From: SZUA-38 sp965212525
GTDB taxonomy: Bacteria; Pseudomonadota; Gammaproteobacteria; Xanthomonadales; SZUA-38
Length of the DNA stretch: 64,000 nt
Assembly (NCBI GenBank): GCA_965212525.1
Contig: CBDBVC010000050.1
Coordinates: 41,312-105,311, forward strand
Reading direction: 5' to 3'
The notes under the pieces were generated by a model, which searched no databases, had not been told where the DNA came from, and saw only the letters and a program-made list of their open reading frames with translations. The translations under genes were made by a program, and so were the position numbers. Below are positions 27,147 to 36,332 of the stretch, in pieces. The stretch's first letter is position 1, and each line of letters opens with the position of its first letter.

Positions 27147-27779
27147 TCAGCCCAGTGCCTTGCTGTATCGGGCACGCAGGATGCGTACACGCTTGACAAA
27201 GTTCTCGGTCTGCTCGTAGGGCGGAATGCCATTGAACCGGACCACAGCGTTCTCGCCGGCATTGTAGGCGGCTGCCACCAGCGATTCATTCTGATTGAAC
27301 TTGTCGAGAAGAAAACGGAGATACTCCACGCCACCGTTGATGTTGTCGGCTGGGTCAAAGGCCTGCTTGACGCCAAATCGTTCCTGCGTTGCAGGCATCA
27401 GCTGCATCAGACCTTCCGCACCGACATCTGACACTGCCGTATGCTTGAACCAGGATTCAGCGTGAATGACGGCACGGACAAAGGCCTCATCCACGGCATG
27501 CTTCTCGCAGGCATCGAGAATTTCACGGGTGTAATCATCAAGATTGAGTGAAACTGTCGTCCAGTTGACCTGTTTCTTCCAGGCACATCCACGGCACTTC
27601 AGCCGCACCACTTCGTAGTTCCTGACGTTGGGTTTCAGATTGGAAAAGACGATCACACCGTCCTTGTCTATATGCTTGTATATCTGTGCCTGTGCCGGCA
27701 CGGTAAGCGCACTGAATGCTGCGAGAATGAAGCAGCAGGCCGTCAGATTCACTGTCTGACGCAGGGTATCCCTAATCAT
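27147..27779 (-). CDS. Lytic transglycosylase (SLT domain, DUF4124 N-terminus)
   Basis: A 210-residue secreted murein hydrolase. A signal peptide (about 1-32, ending VPAQAQ) is followed by a DUF4124-like module (IYKHIDKDGVIVFSNLKP, typical 'YKWVDENG' fold). The soluble-lytic-transglycosylase domain (about 80-205) has the catalytic glutamate in HAESWFK, then GAEGLMQLMPATQERFGV, DNINGGVEYL and AAYNAGENAV. It cleaves glycan strands to anhydromuropeptides. It is convergent with the kinase gene with only 15 bp between stops. Confidence 0.92.
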   Translation of the reverse strand: MIRDTLRQTVNLTACCFILAAFSALTVPAQAQIYKHIDKDGVIVFSNLKPNVRNYEVVRLKCRGCAWKKQVNWTTVSLNLDDYTREILDACEKHAVDEAFVRAVIHAESWFKHTAVSDVGAEGLMQLMPATQERFGVKQAFDPADNINGGVEYLRFLLDKFNQNESLVAAAYNAGENAVVRFNGIPPYEQTENFVKRVRILRARYSKALG

Positions 27780-27966
27780 GTTGTCTGTGCCTTTATTGTT
27801 TGCATTTTCGGCTCATCGATCCTTCTGTGTGTCTAAATTATCGATAGTTTTCAATTATTTCAAGCATCTGATAGTCAAAACCCGACAGAGTTCAATCGAC
27901 TGATGGATCATTGCTGGCACTCTCATCGGTTGCACTCTGCACACGATTGCATATCCTGAAACTATT

Positions 27967-28365
27967 ATGGACCAGAAAAAGTTGCTGATCAGGGGTGGCT
28001 GTCATTGTGGCAGGGTCATCTTCGAATTCTTCACACCACGGCAAGTGACCGTGCTGGAATGCAATTGCAGCATTTGCCGCATGACCGGTTTCAAACACCT
28101 GATCGTACCGCATCAGAACTTCCGACTGATTTCCGGTGAAGAGGCACTGCTGGAGTATCGATTTGGTACCGGCAAGGCGGCACATCTGTTCTGCGGCCAT
28201 TGCGGTATCAAGTCATTCTACCAGCCCCGATCTCACCCTGACGCCTGGAGTGTCAACCTGGTCTGTATCGACCACAGCCAGCTCGATGAGATCGAGTACC
28301 AGCATTTTGATGGCGAAAACTGGGAACAGGCCAGCAAGGAGCTCGATTCCGGACTCGGTCACTGA
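27967..28365 (+). CDS. GFA/CENP-V family zinc protein
   Basis: A 132-residue protein of the glutathione-dependent formaldehyde-activating (GFA) fold. Zinc-site cysteines are seen as GGCHCG, the CNCSICRMTG cluster and FCGHCGIKSFY, the standard spacing. Original GFA proteins were proposed to make S-hydroxymethylglutathione, but most family members have no assigned function. No formaldehyde dehydrogenase gene is nearby, so I do not assign a pathway. It is a single gene, convergent with hda (8 bp gap). Confidence 0.88.
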   Translation: MDQKKLLIRGGCHCGRVIFEFFTPRQVTVLECNCSICRMTGFKHLIVPHQNFRLISGEEALLEYRFGTGKAAHLFCGHCGIKSFYQPRSHPDAWSVNLVCIDHSQLDEIEYQHFDGENWEQASKELDSGLGH

Positions 28366-28373
28366 CGCGTCGA

Positions 28374-29099
28374 TCAGGACCCATTGCGATCAGCCGTGTC
28401 GCCAGTTAACAGGTGTTCACGAACCAGGGGTATGGTCAACCGTCGCTTGGTGACGAGCAGAACCGTGTCAATGCGATCCAGCAATTCAATCAGATCGGAG
28501 AGATTTCTCGACACCCGCCTGAGCAGGTATTCTGCAACATCCGGTTCCAGACGAAAGCCCATGATGTCGGCTCGTCGCTGCAGCGCATCAATCTTGCCGG
28601 CGTCATTCAGCGACGGCAGATTCTGGCTGACAAATGCAGCCATGCGTGATTGCAGATCAGGCAAGGCGAAGTTCAGACGCCTGATATTCTGCTGACCGGT
28701 GCACATCACACGCGCACCACAGGCCCTGAGACGATTAAACAGGTGAAACAGGGATTCTTCCCAGGCCCGCTCACCCAGTAACCGGTCTATGTCATCCAGC
28801 ACCACCACGTCCATGCCGTCAAGCTGATCCAGCACACTGGGTGCAAAACCGTTAAGGCTGGCAGATGACAGATAATGACAGTTCAATCCATTCTTTCTTC
28901 CCGCCTGGTTCAGCGCAAGTGCGCAGTGTGTCTTGCCACTGCCCGTCGGACCGGTCAGGTAGACCCAGCCGTGATCACCCTGATGCAGGAATTCCTGCAA
29001 CATGGGCCCGACCACTGCCGGTTCAGGTTCAACCAGCAGAGCCAGATCAGGTTGTGGTTTCAGCCGGACATCAAGTGGCAACTGACCCGTTTCGTTCAT
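28374..29099 (-). CDS. hda: DnaA regulatory inactivator Hda
   Basis: A 241-residue DnaA-like AAA+ protein without the DNA-binding domain IV. Hda with the sliding clamp triggers hydrolysis of DnaA-bound ATP and prevents re-initiation. The N-terminal QLPLDVRLK region resembles the Hda clamp-binding motif. GPTGSGKTHCAL is the Walker A, VVLDDIDRL the Walker B, followed by a sensor and lid region. Its position next to perM and the CDP-alcohol transferase is a classic gammaproteobacterial arrangement. It lies 24 bp downstream of perM. Confidence 0.92.
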   Translation of the reverse strand: MNETGQLPLDVRLKPQPDLALLVEPEPAVVGPMLQEFLHQGDHGWVYLTGPTGSGKTHCALALNQAGRKNGLNCHYLSSASLNGFAPSVLDQLDGMDVVVLDDIDRLLGERAWEESLFHLFNRLRACGARVMCTGQQNIRRLNFALPDLQSRMAAFVSQNLPSLNDAGKIDALQRRADIMGFRLEPDVAEYLLRRVSRNLSDLIELLDRIDTVLLVTKRRLTIPLVREHLLTGDTADRNGS

Positions 29100-29123
29100 G
29101 TGCCTGGAATATACCCCGTAGGT

Positions 29124-30383
29124 TCAGTCGCTTCTGTCGCTTGCCGGGGGCTCGTCATCGTCATCATCGTAGCGAGTTTCTATGGCAACCTTGCCGTTCG
29201 GATCGTCCGATCCCGGCGGTGGATCAATAGCTTCCCCATCTGGTGGATGTTCATCCCGGGATTCATCGAGCTCGCCATACAGACTGCTGCGCTTGTATCG
29301 CTGATGAGCGTGGCGCAGCAGAACCATGATGACCGATGCCGCCGGCAATGCCAGCAGTACGCCGAGAAATCCGAACAGCTGACCGCCAGCCAGTACGGCA
29401 AAAATCACTGCCACCGGGTGCAATCCAATTCTGTCACCCACCAGCAATGGCGTCAGTATCACGCCTTCCAGTACCTGACCGATACCAAACACCACCAGAA
29501 CCGCTATCAGGTGATTGATATCGCCAAACTGGAACAGTGCAGCAACCACACCCAGTGCCACACCGACGATGGTGCCCAGATAGGGTACGAAACTGATCAA
29601 CCCGGCTACCATGCCGATCAGGATGCCAAGATCGAGTCCGACAATCCACAAGCCCACCGAATAGATGAAACCCAGTGCCAGCATGACTGAGAGCTGCCCC
29701 CGCAGGAACGATCCGAGCACGCTGTTGGACTCCTCGGCAAGTCGAGTTACGGTGGGTTCGACATGCCTGGGCAGCAGTGCCCGCACACGATCCTTGAGAA
29801 TATCCCAGTCACGCAACAGGTAGAATGTCACCACGGGGATCAGCAGCAGGTTCATGGTCCAGCCCACCACCGCCATGCCGGATCTGGAGATCGAGGACAA
29901 CAAATTGGCAACTATTCCACCGGCTTCCTGCCAGTTGGTGGTGACCATTTCCAGCAGCTTTTCCTTGTCCGGTGTATTGATGCCGAAGTCAGCCAGTCTT
30001 GCAGCCAGCGGTTCCAGCTTCTGTCTGGCCCATTCGAAAAATCCAGGCAGCGTATCGATCAGCTTGCCGATCTGGTTGTTGAGTGTGGGAATCAGCACCA
30101 GCAGAAGTATGGTGATGAGAATACTCAGTATGGTGAAGACGATCACCACAGACAGCGTCCGACTGAGTTTCTTGCTCTCGAGCCAGTCTGCGATGGGGTC
30201 GCCCAGATAGGCAAACAGGGCCGCTACCGCGAACGGCGTCAGCACAGGCGCCAGCAGATAGATCAGCCAGCCGGTGGCAAGCACCATGGTCAGCGCCAGC
30301 CACTGCTGTGATGTGGTCAGCCTGGGTTTGACCGCAACACTGGGCTGCGTCAGTTGCTCTGATTGTTGTTGCTCGTTTGCCAT
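29124..30383 (-). CDS. perM: AI-2E/PerM family membrane transporter
   Basis: A 419-residue polytopic protein of the AI-2 exporter-like superfamily. Helices appear at about 30-75, 85-115, 165-190 and in the C-terminal half (GLISFVPYLGTIVG; LTPLLVGDRIGLHPVAVI; LFGFLGVLLALPAASV), all family signatures. An acidic, low-complexity tail follows. Substrates vary (Na+/H+ exchange or small molecules in characterised members), so none is assigned. ATG 30383 follows ggggag; the start overlaps the end of the upstream CDP-alcohol transferase by 34 bp, suggesting coupling. Confidence 0.9.
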   Translation of the reverse strand: MANEQQQSEQLTQPSVAVKPRLTTSQQWLALTMVLATGWLIYLLAPVLTPFAVAALFAYLGDPIADWLESKKLSRTLSVVIVFTILSILITILLLVLIPTLNNQIGKLIDTLPGFFEWARQKLEPLAARLADFGINTPDKEKLLEMVTTNWQEAGGIVANLLSSISRSGMAVVGWTMNLLLIPVVTFYLLRDWDILKDRVRALLPRHVEPTVTRLAEESNSVLGSFLRGQLSVMLALGFIYSVGLWIVGLDLGILIGMVAGLISFVPYLGTIVGVALGVVAALFQFGDINHLIAVLVVFGIGQVLEGVILTPLLVGDRIGLHPVAVIFAVLAGGQLFGFLGVLLALPAASVIMVLLRHAHQRYKRSSLYGELDESRDEHPPDGEAIDPPPGSDDPNGKVAIETRYDDDDDEPPASDRSD

Positions 30384-30922
30384 GCTTTTACTCCCCATAT
30401 CCAGACGTATTGTCCACCACTGAGGATCGTCAGCGCAACGACCAGGATGATATTAATCTGCTGCAACTGTGCAAGATCAACACTGAAAGCGGCATTGCCG
30501 AACACCACCAGTACCAGCAGAATCTGGAAAAACGTGGTGATCTTGCCAGCCAGCAGCGGTGTCGCCCTGACCGGCTCGATCAGGTGGTGGTAGAGCACGC
30601 CCCCGGTCACGATGACGGCATCTCGTGCAATCACCAGAATGAACAGCCACATCGGCAGAAAATCGTGCACCACCATCAATGCAAAACAGCTGAACAAGAG
30701 TACCTTGTCTGCCATCGGATCCAGCACACCACCCAGTTCACTCTGCATGCCGAACTGCTTGGCCAGCCAGCCGTCGACCGAGTCGGTCATGCCGGCCACG
30801 AACACGACCCAGAAGGTGGCCACGTAGTTCTGCTCACCAATCAGCCAGGCGATCGGAAACACCGACAGCATTCGGGCAACGGAAATCAGGTTGGGGATGT
30901 AGAAAAATTCTCGGACTTGCAT
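30350..30922 (-). CDS. CDP-alcohol phosphatidyltransferase family protein (PgsA-like)
   Basis: A 190-residue integral membrane enzyme. The active-site motif is seen as DSVDGWLAK, eight residues, G, then DPMADK, matching DxxDGxxAR-G-D-D except that the arginine is lysine. It starts VREFFYIPNLISVARM, as phosphatidylglycerophosphate synthases do. The likely reaction is transfer of a CDP-diacylglycerol phosphatidyl group to an alcohol, perhaps glycerol-3-phosphate. Whether it is the cell's main PgsA is uncertain, since this locus often holds a second homologue. It overlaps the DUF2066 stop by one base (TGATG). Confidence 0.88.
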   Translation of the reverse strand: MQVREFFYIPNLISVARMLSVFPIAWLIGEQNYVATFWVVFVAGMTDSVDGWLAKQFGMQSELGGVLDPMADKVLLFSCFALMVVHDFLPMWLFILVIARDAVIVTGGVLYHHLIEPVRATPLLAGKITTFFQILLVLVVFGNAAFSVDLAQLQQINIILVVALTILSGGQYVWIWGVKAWQTSNNNQSN

Positions 30923-32010
30923 CAGTCTGTGGGCAGTCGCCTGATTGTATAGTGCAGATCTCGTGAAATATTGATGTTCGAATCGAATACCGCAGGTTCA
31001 ATCAGCTCACTGCTGGCAAATATTCTCGACAGACCGGTATCGCCCGTGGTTGTCTGAAGATAAAGCAGAATGCGGTCTGGTGAAGCCTCGACTACCTCGA
31101 TACCATCGATCACAATCAGCTCATCCAGATAACTCATCAGCTGGTGATACTCGGCAGCATTGCGAATGTCACTGACCTCCAGACGTACCGGCCGACCGGA
31201 TACAGCAGTCTGACTGACAGACAACTGAGCCCCCATGCGATCACTCAGCTGGTTGATGGCCGCAGCAATCGCCGTTTCAGTAGTCTCGCCATGTGAGCGC
31301 CAGTTCATCGGTGTGGACAGGCCAAGCAGGGTTACATCAACAGTCCAGTGCGTGGCGTTTTCGGTCACGGACATCAGCATCAGCTGTTCTGTATCGTAAC
31401 GCAGGCTGGTTTGCTCGATCACCGACAGATCATTGTTGACGATGTTGTCGGCTGATACCTGCCTCAGATCATCCAGATCGTACAGGGGAACCTGCAAGGG
31501 TATGGCAAAACGCTCGGACAGATTACTGATCAGTTGCCGGTTGTATCGGTCGCCCTCCTGATCGAGAAATTCGGTATTGAAGCGGTTGCGCCGTGCGATC
31601 CAGAGCAGGGTTTCCGGTCGTTCAAGCTGCCACAACGGCAGACCCAGCTGCTGCATCAGGTTATTGATGTTGCGCTCAAAGAAGGTGATCTCCATGATCT
31701 GCTGATCGGGCTGCAGCGAAAAACCGAATTTGCGAGCAGAATCGGCCGACAGAAACCCGCGACTGGACGACAGGGAGCGGGCATCAGGCAATGCGTTGAG
31801 CAGATCAGTACGCATGACGGCCGACTCATCACCAGACAGATTCACCAGTACCTGTAGCAATGCCTGCTGATAGGCTTCGGCAATACTCCTGCCCTGCTGG
31901 TTGTCCAGAATGACACGCGCCTGATAAGGATCGACCCGCTGTGCGCCCTGCGCAAGCTGCATGATCGAAAGAAGAATTGCCACACAACAGGTTTGAATCA
32001 ATCGCGTCAT
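30922..32010 (-). CDS. DUF2066 domain-containing exported protein
   Basis: A 362-residue protein with a signal peptide (about 1-22, MTRLIQTCCVAILLS to AQGAQ) and the DUF2066 fold. The N-terminal YQARVILDNQQGRSIAEAYQQAL segment and ALPDARSLSS are typical. DUF2066 proteins are almost always found next to purM in gammaproteobacteria, as here, divergently. No function is established. It is the first gene of a unit with the CDP-alcohol transferase, perM and hda; a periplasmic location is predicted. Confidence 0.88.
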   Translation of the reverse strand: MTRLIQTCCVAILLSIMQLAQGAQRVDPYQARVILDNQQGRSIAEAYQQALLQVLVNLSGDESAVMRTDLLNALPDARSLSSSRGFLSADSARKFGFSLQPDQQIMEITFFERNINNLMQQLGLPLWQLERPETLLWIARRNRFNTEFLDQEGDRYNRQLISNLSERFAIPLQVPLYDLDDLRQVSADNIVNNDLSVIEQTSLRYDTEQLMLMSVTENATHWTVDVTLLGLSTPMNWRSHGETTETAIAAAINQLSDRMGAQLSVSQTAVSGRPVRLEVSDIRNAAEYHQLMSYLDELIVIDGIEVVEASPDRILLYLQTTTGDTGLSRIFASSELIEPAVFDSNINISRDLHYTIRRLPTD

Positions 32011-32162
32011 AGAAAAATGTTTATCAGATTGTCGGTATACGATACCATAGCTGCCGCCAATTCTGGCCAGTCAGATGGCGCGCCAGAATTCTCTCACAAC
32101 AGGGACTGGATCAGCCGGAAATAACCACCCTGATCCGGTTGCGACGCTATTTAAACACAGGC

Positions 32163-33221
32163 ATGCAGGTAAAACCACCAGTGACCAAGAAGAACGGATT
32201 GACGTACAAAGACGCCGGCGTCGACATCGATGCAGGCAATCGCCTGGTGGACGCCATCAAGCCACTGGTCAAGCGCACCATGCGCCCTGGCGTGGCCTCT
32301 TCGATCGGAGGTTTCGGCGGACTGTTTTCGCTGGCTGAAACCGGAATGGAAGATCCGGTCCTGGTGTCCGGGACCGATGGGGTCGGCACCAAGCTCAAGC
32401 TCGCACAGCGGCTGGGCAAACACGATACCATCGGCATTGATCTGGTCGCCATGTGCGTCAATGACATTGTCGTCCAGGGAGCCGAGCCGCTGTTCTTTCT
32501 TGACTACTTTGCCACCGGCAAGCTGGATCAAGCCGTCGCGCTGGATGTCATCAGGGGCATATCCGAGGGCTGCGTGCAGGCCGGTTGTGCGCTGATTGGT
32601 GGCGAAACCGCCGAGATGCCGGACATGTATGGCGATGGTGACTACGACCTGGCCGGTTTTGCCGTTGGCGCAGTCGACCGCAAGAACCTGCTCGACGGAT
32701 CTGCCATCAGGGCAGGACATGTACTGATCGGACTGGATTCAAGCGGGCCTCACTCCAATGGCTACTCCCTGATTCGCAAGGCCATTGATGTGGCCGGACT
32801 CGACCTGTCACAACCGGTCTCGGATCAGACACTGGGTGATGCGCTGATTGCCCCGACTCGTATCTATATCAAGGCCTTGCTGGACATGTTCAGTGAGTGC
32901 AGAATCGCCGGTCTGTCACACATCACCGGCGGTGGGCTGAAGGAGAACGTGATCCGCGTCGTGCCCGAAAACCTGGGTATTGAAATCGACACCACATCCT
33001 GGCAGCGACCGGCCGTTTTCGATCTGCTGCAGGACTCGGTGTCGATTGCCGAGGATGAAATGCTCAAGACCTTCAACTGCGGTATCGGCATGGTGGTGGT
33101 GGTTGACGAGCAGCAACAGCAATCGGTAATTGAATGCTGCCAGCGTCATCAGATCGGGGCCAGGCGTATCGGAACCGTCACCCCTGCAGGTGATGAACGC
33201 GTCGTGTTCAGCCGTGTCTGA
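32163..33221 (+). CDS. purM: Phosphoribosylformylglycinamidine cyclo-ligase (AIR synthetase)
   Basis: A 352-residue PurM that closes the imidazole ring in purine synthesis using ATP. The N-terminus GLTYKDAGVDIDAGN, the SGTDGVGTKLKLA signature, GGETAEMPDMY and the SHITGGGLKENV motif are all present. The frame is open to a TTG at 32139, but ATG 32163 suits the family length. A GTG at 32181 with an upstream AGG is another option. A weak promoter pair (TTATCA at 32021, TACCAT at 32043) lies between it and the divergent DUF2066 gene. Confidence 0.95.
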   Translation: MQVKPPVTKKNGLTYKDAGVDIDAGNRLVDAIKPLVKRTMRPGVASSIGGFGGLFSLAETGMEDPVLVSGTDGVGTKLKLAQRLGKHDTIGIDLVAMCVNDIVVQGAEPLFFLDYFATGKLDQAVALDVIRGISEGCVQAGCALIGGETAEMPDMYGDGDYDLAGFAVGAVDRKNLLDGSAIRAGHVLIGLDSSGPHSNGYSLIRKAIDVAGLDLSQPVSDQTLGDALIAPTRIYIKALLDMFSECRIAGLSHITGGGLKENVIRVVPENLGIEIDTTSWQRPAVFDLLQDSVSIAEDEMLKTFNCGIGMVVVVDEQQQQSVIECCQRHQIGARRIGTVTPAGDERVVFSRV

Positions 33222-33912
33222 GTCATTATCCGACTGCCCTCTCCGGGTTGCGGTACTGTTTTCAGGGCGTGGCAGCAACCTTGCTGCATTGATCAGACTA
33301 CAGGCTGCCGGCAACTACCGTGTGGCACTTGCCCTGACAAACAATCGCACGGCTGGCGGCACGGAAATCTGCAGCGATTCGTCCACCCCCTGTGTGGTGA
33401 TAGACGATGGCGGCAAATACAATTCCCGATATTTCGAATCAACGGCACTCGAGCTGATCGAATCCGAAGGCATCGATCTGGTCGTGCTGGCCGGATTCAT
33501 GCGAATACTCACTCATTCATGTGTTGTTCAGCTGCAAAATCGCATGATCAATATCCATCCGTCATTACTGCCGCAATTTCCAGGCCTGAATACGCATGAA
33601 CGAGCATTGCAATCGGCTGTCACAGTACATGGTTGCAGTGTGCATCTGGTCATTCCGGAACTTGACGCCGGTGCGGTCATCGCCCAGTCAAGATTGCGCG
33701 TGTCCGCAACTGACAACGTAGAATCACTGTCCTCGCGGGTACTGGCGGACGAACACCAGTTGTTGCCCGCAGTGGTGTCTGAAATCGCAGCGGGTAGAAT
33801 CTGCTTCAGGAATAATCGAATTTATGTCAATGAACAGGAACTCAAAAAGCCGATGCAACTGGATGGCGGCGCTCTTGTCATGGCTGATCATGACGCCACT
33901 GCAGGCGACTGA
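33193..33912 (+). CDS. purN: Phosphoribosylglycinamide formyltransferase
   Basis: A 239-residue GAR transformylase that uses 10-formyl-THF in step three of purine synthesis. RVAVLFSGRGSNLAAL binds the substrate phosphate, VLAGFMRILT and NIHPSLLPQFPGLNTHERAL contain the catalytic asparagine and histidine, and HGCSVHLVIPELDAGAVI contains the third, aspartate. ATG 33193 overlaps the purM end by 29 bases; GTG 33214 is an alternative. The C-terminus extends past E. coli PurN and overlaps the next gene by 89 bp. Confidence 0.93.
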   Translation: MNASCSAVSESLSDCPLRVAVLFSGRGSNLAALIRLQAAGNYRVALALTNNRTAGGTEICSDSSTPCVVIDDGGKYNSRYFESTALELIESEGIDLVVLAGFMRILTHSCVVQLQNRMINIHPSLLPQFPGLNTHERALQSAVTVHGCSVHLVIPELDAGAVIAQSRLRVSATDNVESLSSRVLADEHQLLPAVVSEIAAGRICFRNNRIYVNEQELKKPMQLDGGALVMADHDATAGD

Positions 33913-34630
33913 GGACTGCAGCGAGTCGCCGGCATCATTTGATGCGCGATTTTCAGTTGAGCGCAACGGCAAATTCATTGCAGACAGTCAGGTGAGTCTC
34001 ACCCGCCTGTCTGATGATGAATGGCAGTACCGAATCAACACCCGTGGCCGCAAGGGGCTGGCGAGTTTTCTCAAGGTAAAATCAAAAGAGGAGGTCACCT
34101 TCCGCATAGCTGACAAGGACAGGTGGCTGCCCCTCAGGTATGAAAGCCGGTTTGACAGCCGCGTCAAGGACAAGCAAAACCGGATCACAATGGACTGGGG
34201 CACCCGGCAGGCCTCGGGGCGTGACGACAAGAAGTCCTGGCTATTGCCCCTGAAAGAGACAGCAACAGTCAGCCTGATGATCAATCCCCTGCTGCAGCAC
34301 CAGCTCAGAACGGCCTCGCCACAACTGGAATTCCTGACAATCGACAAGGGTCGCGAAAAGCTGTTGAAGTTCTCTGTCATCTCTGAGGATGAGATCTCCA
34401 CTCAACTCGGACGATTTGAAGCCATACGGATCGACCGGGTGCGAAGTGGCACATCTCCGCGAACCACATCAACCTGGTTTGCGCCGGCACTGGATTTCAT
34501 GCCGGTCCGGATCGACCAGAAAAACGACGAGAAGGATGAACACGTGATCATGACACTGGTGTCCCTGCAGACCGATGAGTCCTGTGATCATCATCAGGTG
34601 ACAACAGGCCGTGACCAGATAACAGACTGA
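33824..34630 (+). CDS. DUF3108 domain-containing exported protein
   Basis: A 268-residue protein with a leader (about 10-28, WMAALLSWLIMTPLQA) and the DUF3108 beta-rich fold (SFDARFSVERNGKFIADSQ through EAIRIDRVRSG and TWFAPALDFMPVRI). It is predicted to be periplasmic or outer-membrane associated. No function is known. Genes of this family repeatedly follow purN in gammaproteobacteria. It overlaps purN by 89 bp, unusually long, so translation is likely coupled. It is convergent with murA. Confidence 0.85.
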   Translation: MSMNRNSKSRCNWMAALLSWLIMTPLQATEDCSESPASFDARFSVERNGKFIADSQVSLTRLSDDEWQYRINTRGRKGLASFLKVKSKEEVTFRIADKDRWLPLRYESRFDSRVKDKQNRITMDWGTRQASGRDDKKSWLLPLKETATVSLMINPLLQHQLRTASPQLEFLTIDKGREKLLKFSVISEDEISTQLGRFEAIRIDRVRSGTSPRTTSTWFAPALDFMPVRIDQKNDEKDEHVIMTLVSLQTDESCDHHQVTTGRDQITD

Positions 34631-34661
34631 TCAGGTATTCAGATGCATCCAGCCCACCCCT

Positions 34662-35933
34662 TCAGGCGGCGTAGGTATTCGGCAGACGACGTACACGGGC
34701 ACCCAGCTGGCTGAGTTTCTCTTCGATACACTCATAACCGCGATCGATATGATAGACCCGGTCGACCACGGTCTCTCCTTCGGCCACCAGACCCGCCAGT
34801 ACCAGTGACGCCGACGCTCTCAAGTCCGTGGCCATCAGCGGTGCTGCGCTTAGCTTGTCGACACCGGTCACAATGGCCGTATTGCCCTGCAGGTCGATAT
34901 GGGCACCCAGTCGTTGCAGTTCCTGTACATGCATGAAACGGTTTTCAAACACCGTCTCGGTGATGCTGCCCGTCCCTTCGGCAATCGTGTTCAATGCCGT
35001 GAACTGTGCCTGCATGTCTGTCGGAAAGCCCGGATAAGGCGCAGTTCTGATGGATATGGCTTTCGGCCGATTGCCCTTCATGTCAAGCTCCACCCAGTCC
35101 TCACCCTGAGAGATGTGGGCGCCGGTTTCATGCAGCTTCGACAGAATCACATCCATGGTGTCTGCACGCGCATTCGTTACCCTGATCTTGCCACCACTGA
35201 TGGCAGCGGCCACCAGGAAGGTGCCGGTTTCGATACGGTCTGGAAGCACCGAGTAATCGCACCCGGTGAGGCTGTCAACGCCCTCGATGGTGAGGGTATT
35301 GCTGCCGGCACCGGATACCTTGGCCCCCATGGCATTGAGGAAATTGGCCAGATCAACAACTTCTGGCTCCTGTGCCGCATTCTCGATGATCGTGGTACCC
35401 CTGGCGAGCACGGCGGCCATCATCAGGTTTTCCGTACCGGTGACTGTGGCGATATCGAGCACGATCTGTGCGCCCTTGAGGCGTTCGGCGCGTGCACGGA
35501 TATAGCCGCCTTCAACCTCGATGTCGGCACCCATGGCACGCAGGCCTTCGATGTGCAGATTCACCGGCCGGGTTCCGATGGCACAGCCACCGGGCAGTGA
35601 GACATCCGCCTTGCCATGCCTGGCCAGCAACGGGCCCAGCACAAGAATCGACGCCCTCATGGTCTTCACCAGATCATAGGGCGCCGCATACTGGTCGATG
35701 GTGGCGCAGTTGACCTCGATCTGCATGCGTTCGGAGATGACTACCTCGGCACCCATGCGACCGAGCAGTTCAATCGATGTGGTGACATCCTGCAGATGGG
35801 GGACATTGGAGATGACGCACAGGCCATCTGACAGGATGCACCCGGCCAGAATCGGCAGTACGGCATTCTTGGAACCTGAGGCCCACACCTCACCGTGCAG
35901 TGCCTGACCGCCCTCGATCACGATTTTAGCCAC
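34662..35933 (-). CDS. murA: UDP-N-acetylglucosamine 1-carboxyvinyltransferase
   Basis: A 423-residue MurA that transfers enolpyruvate from PEP to UDP-GlcNAc, the first committed step of peptidoglycan synthesis. The substrate-site segment SGSKNAVLPILAG is at the N-terminus. The catalytic cysteine is in LPGGCAIGTRPVNLH, so the enzyme should be fosfomycin-sensitive. FPTDMQAQF and the C-terminal DRVYHIDRGYE are standard. It overlaps ibaG by eight bases and is downstream of it, the usual pair in this class. Confidence 0.96.
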   Translation of the reverse strand: MAKIVIEGGQALHGEVWASGSKNAVLPILAGCILSDGLCVISNVPHLQDVTTSIELLGRMGAEVVISERMQIEVNCATIDQYAAPYDLVKTMRASILVLGPLLARHGKADVSLPGGCAIGTRPVNLHIEGLRAMGADIEVEGGYIRARAERLKGAQIVLDIATVTGTENLMMAAVLARGTTIIENAAQEPEVVDLANFLNAMGAKVSGAGSNTLTIEGVDSLTGCDYSVLPDRIETGTFLVAAAISGGKIRVTNARADTMDVILSKLHETGAHISQGEDWVELDMKGNRPKAISIRTAPYPGFPTDMQAQFTALNTIAEGTGSITETVFENRFMHVQELQRLGAHIDLQGNTAIVTGVDKLSAAPLMATDLRASASLVLAGLVAEGETVVDRVYHIDRGYECIEEKLSQLGARVRRLPNTYAA

Positions 35934-36195
35934 GTTCAGTCAACTCCTGTTGCTCTGCGGGAGTGCGTGTCGTAAGCGCCAGTGCATGAATGTCACCGCC
36001 CATCTGATCACCCAGTGTCGCGTACACCATGCGGTGTCTCTGAAGGGTTCTGATGCCCTCAAAATCTTCGCTGACGACAATCGCCTCGAAGTGAACGCCA
36101 TCGTCGCCGGTGACGGAAACATCACAGTTATCAATTCCTGCTTCGATCATCTGTTTAATTTGTGTACAATCCATGACTTTGTTTACTGGACCCAT
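35926..36195 (-). CDS. ibaG: BolA-like protein IbaG
   Basis: An 89-residue BolA/IbaG fold protein. TQIKQMIEAGIDNCDVSVTG and GVHFEAIVVSEDFEGIRTLQRHRMVYATLG follow the IbaG pattern, including the conserved histidine in the RHRMVY loop and the CDVS cysteine. Family members bind a [2Fe-2S] cluster with monothiol glutaredoxins and help distribute iron-sulfur clusters or sense acid stress. ATG 36195 follows GAGG; the open frame extends to 36303 without similarity, and ATG 36174 is an alternative. It overlaps murA. Confidence 0.88.
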   Translation of the reverse strand: MGPVNKVMDCTQIKQMIEAGIDNCDVSVTGDDGVHFEAIVVSEDFEGIRTLQRHRMVYATLGDQMGGDIHALALTTRTPAEQQELTERG

Positions 36196-36332
36196 ATCAT
36201 CCTCGGCGCATAGTATATAAAAATCTGGCTGCCAATATCTGGATTCTTTCATCGATAAACATGTTTTTTTTCTGTCATAACGCTGTCGCCCGGCGACCAG
36301 CACCGTGTTTCATGTCGCCGGAGTTCGGCTGA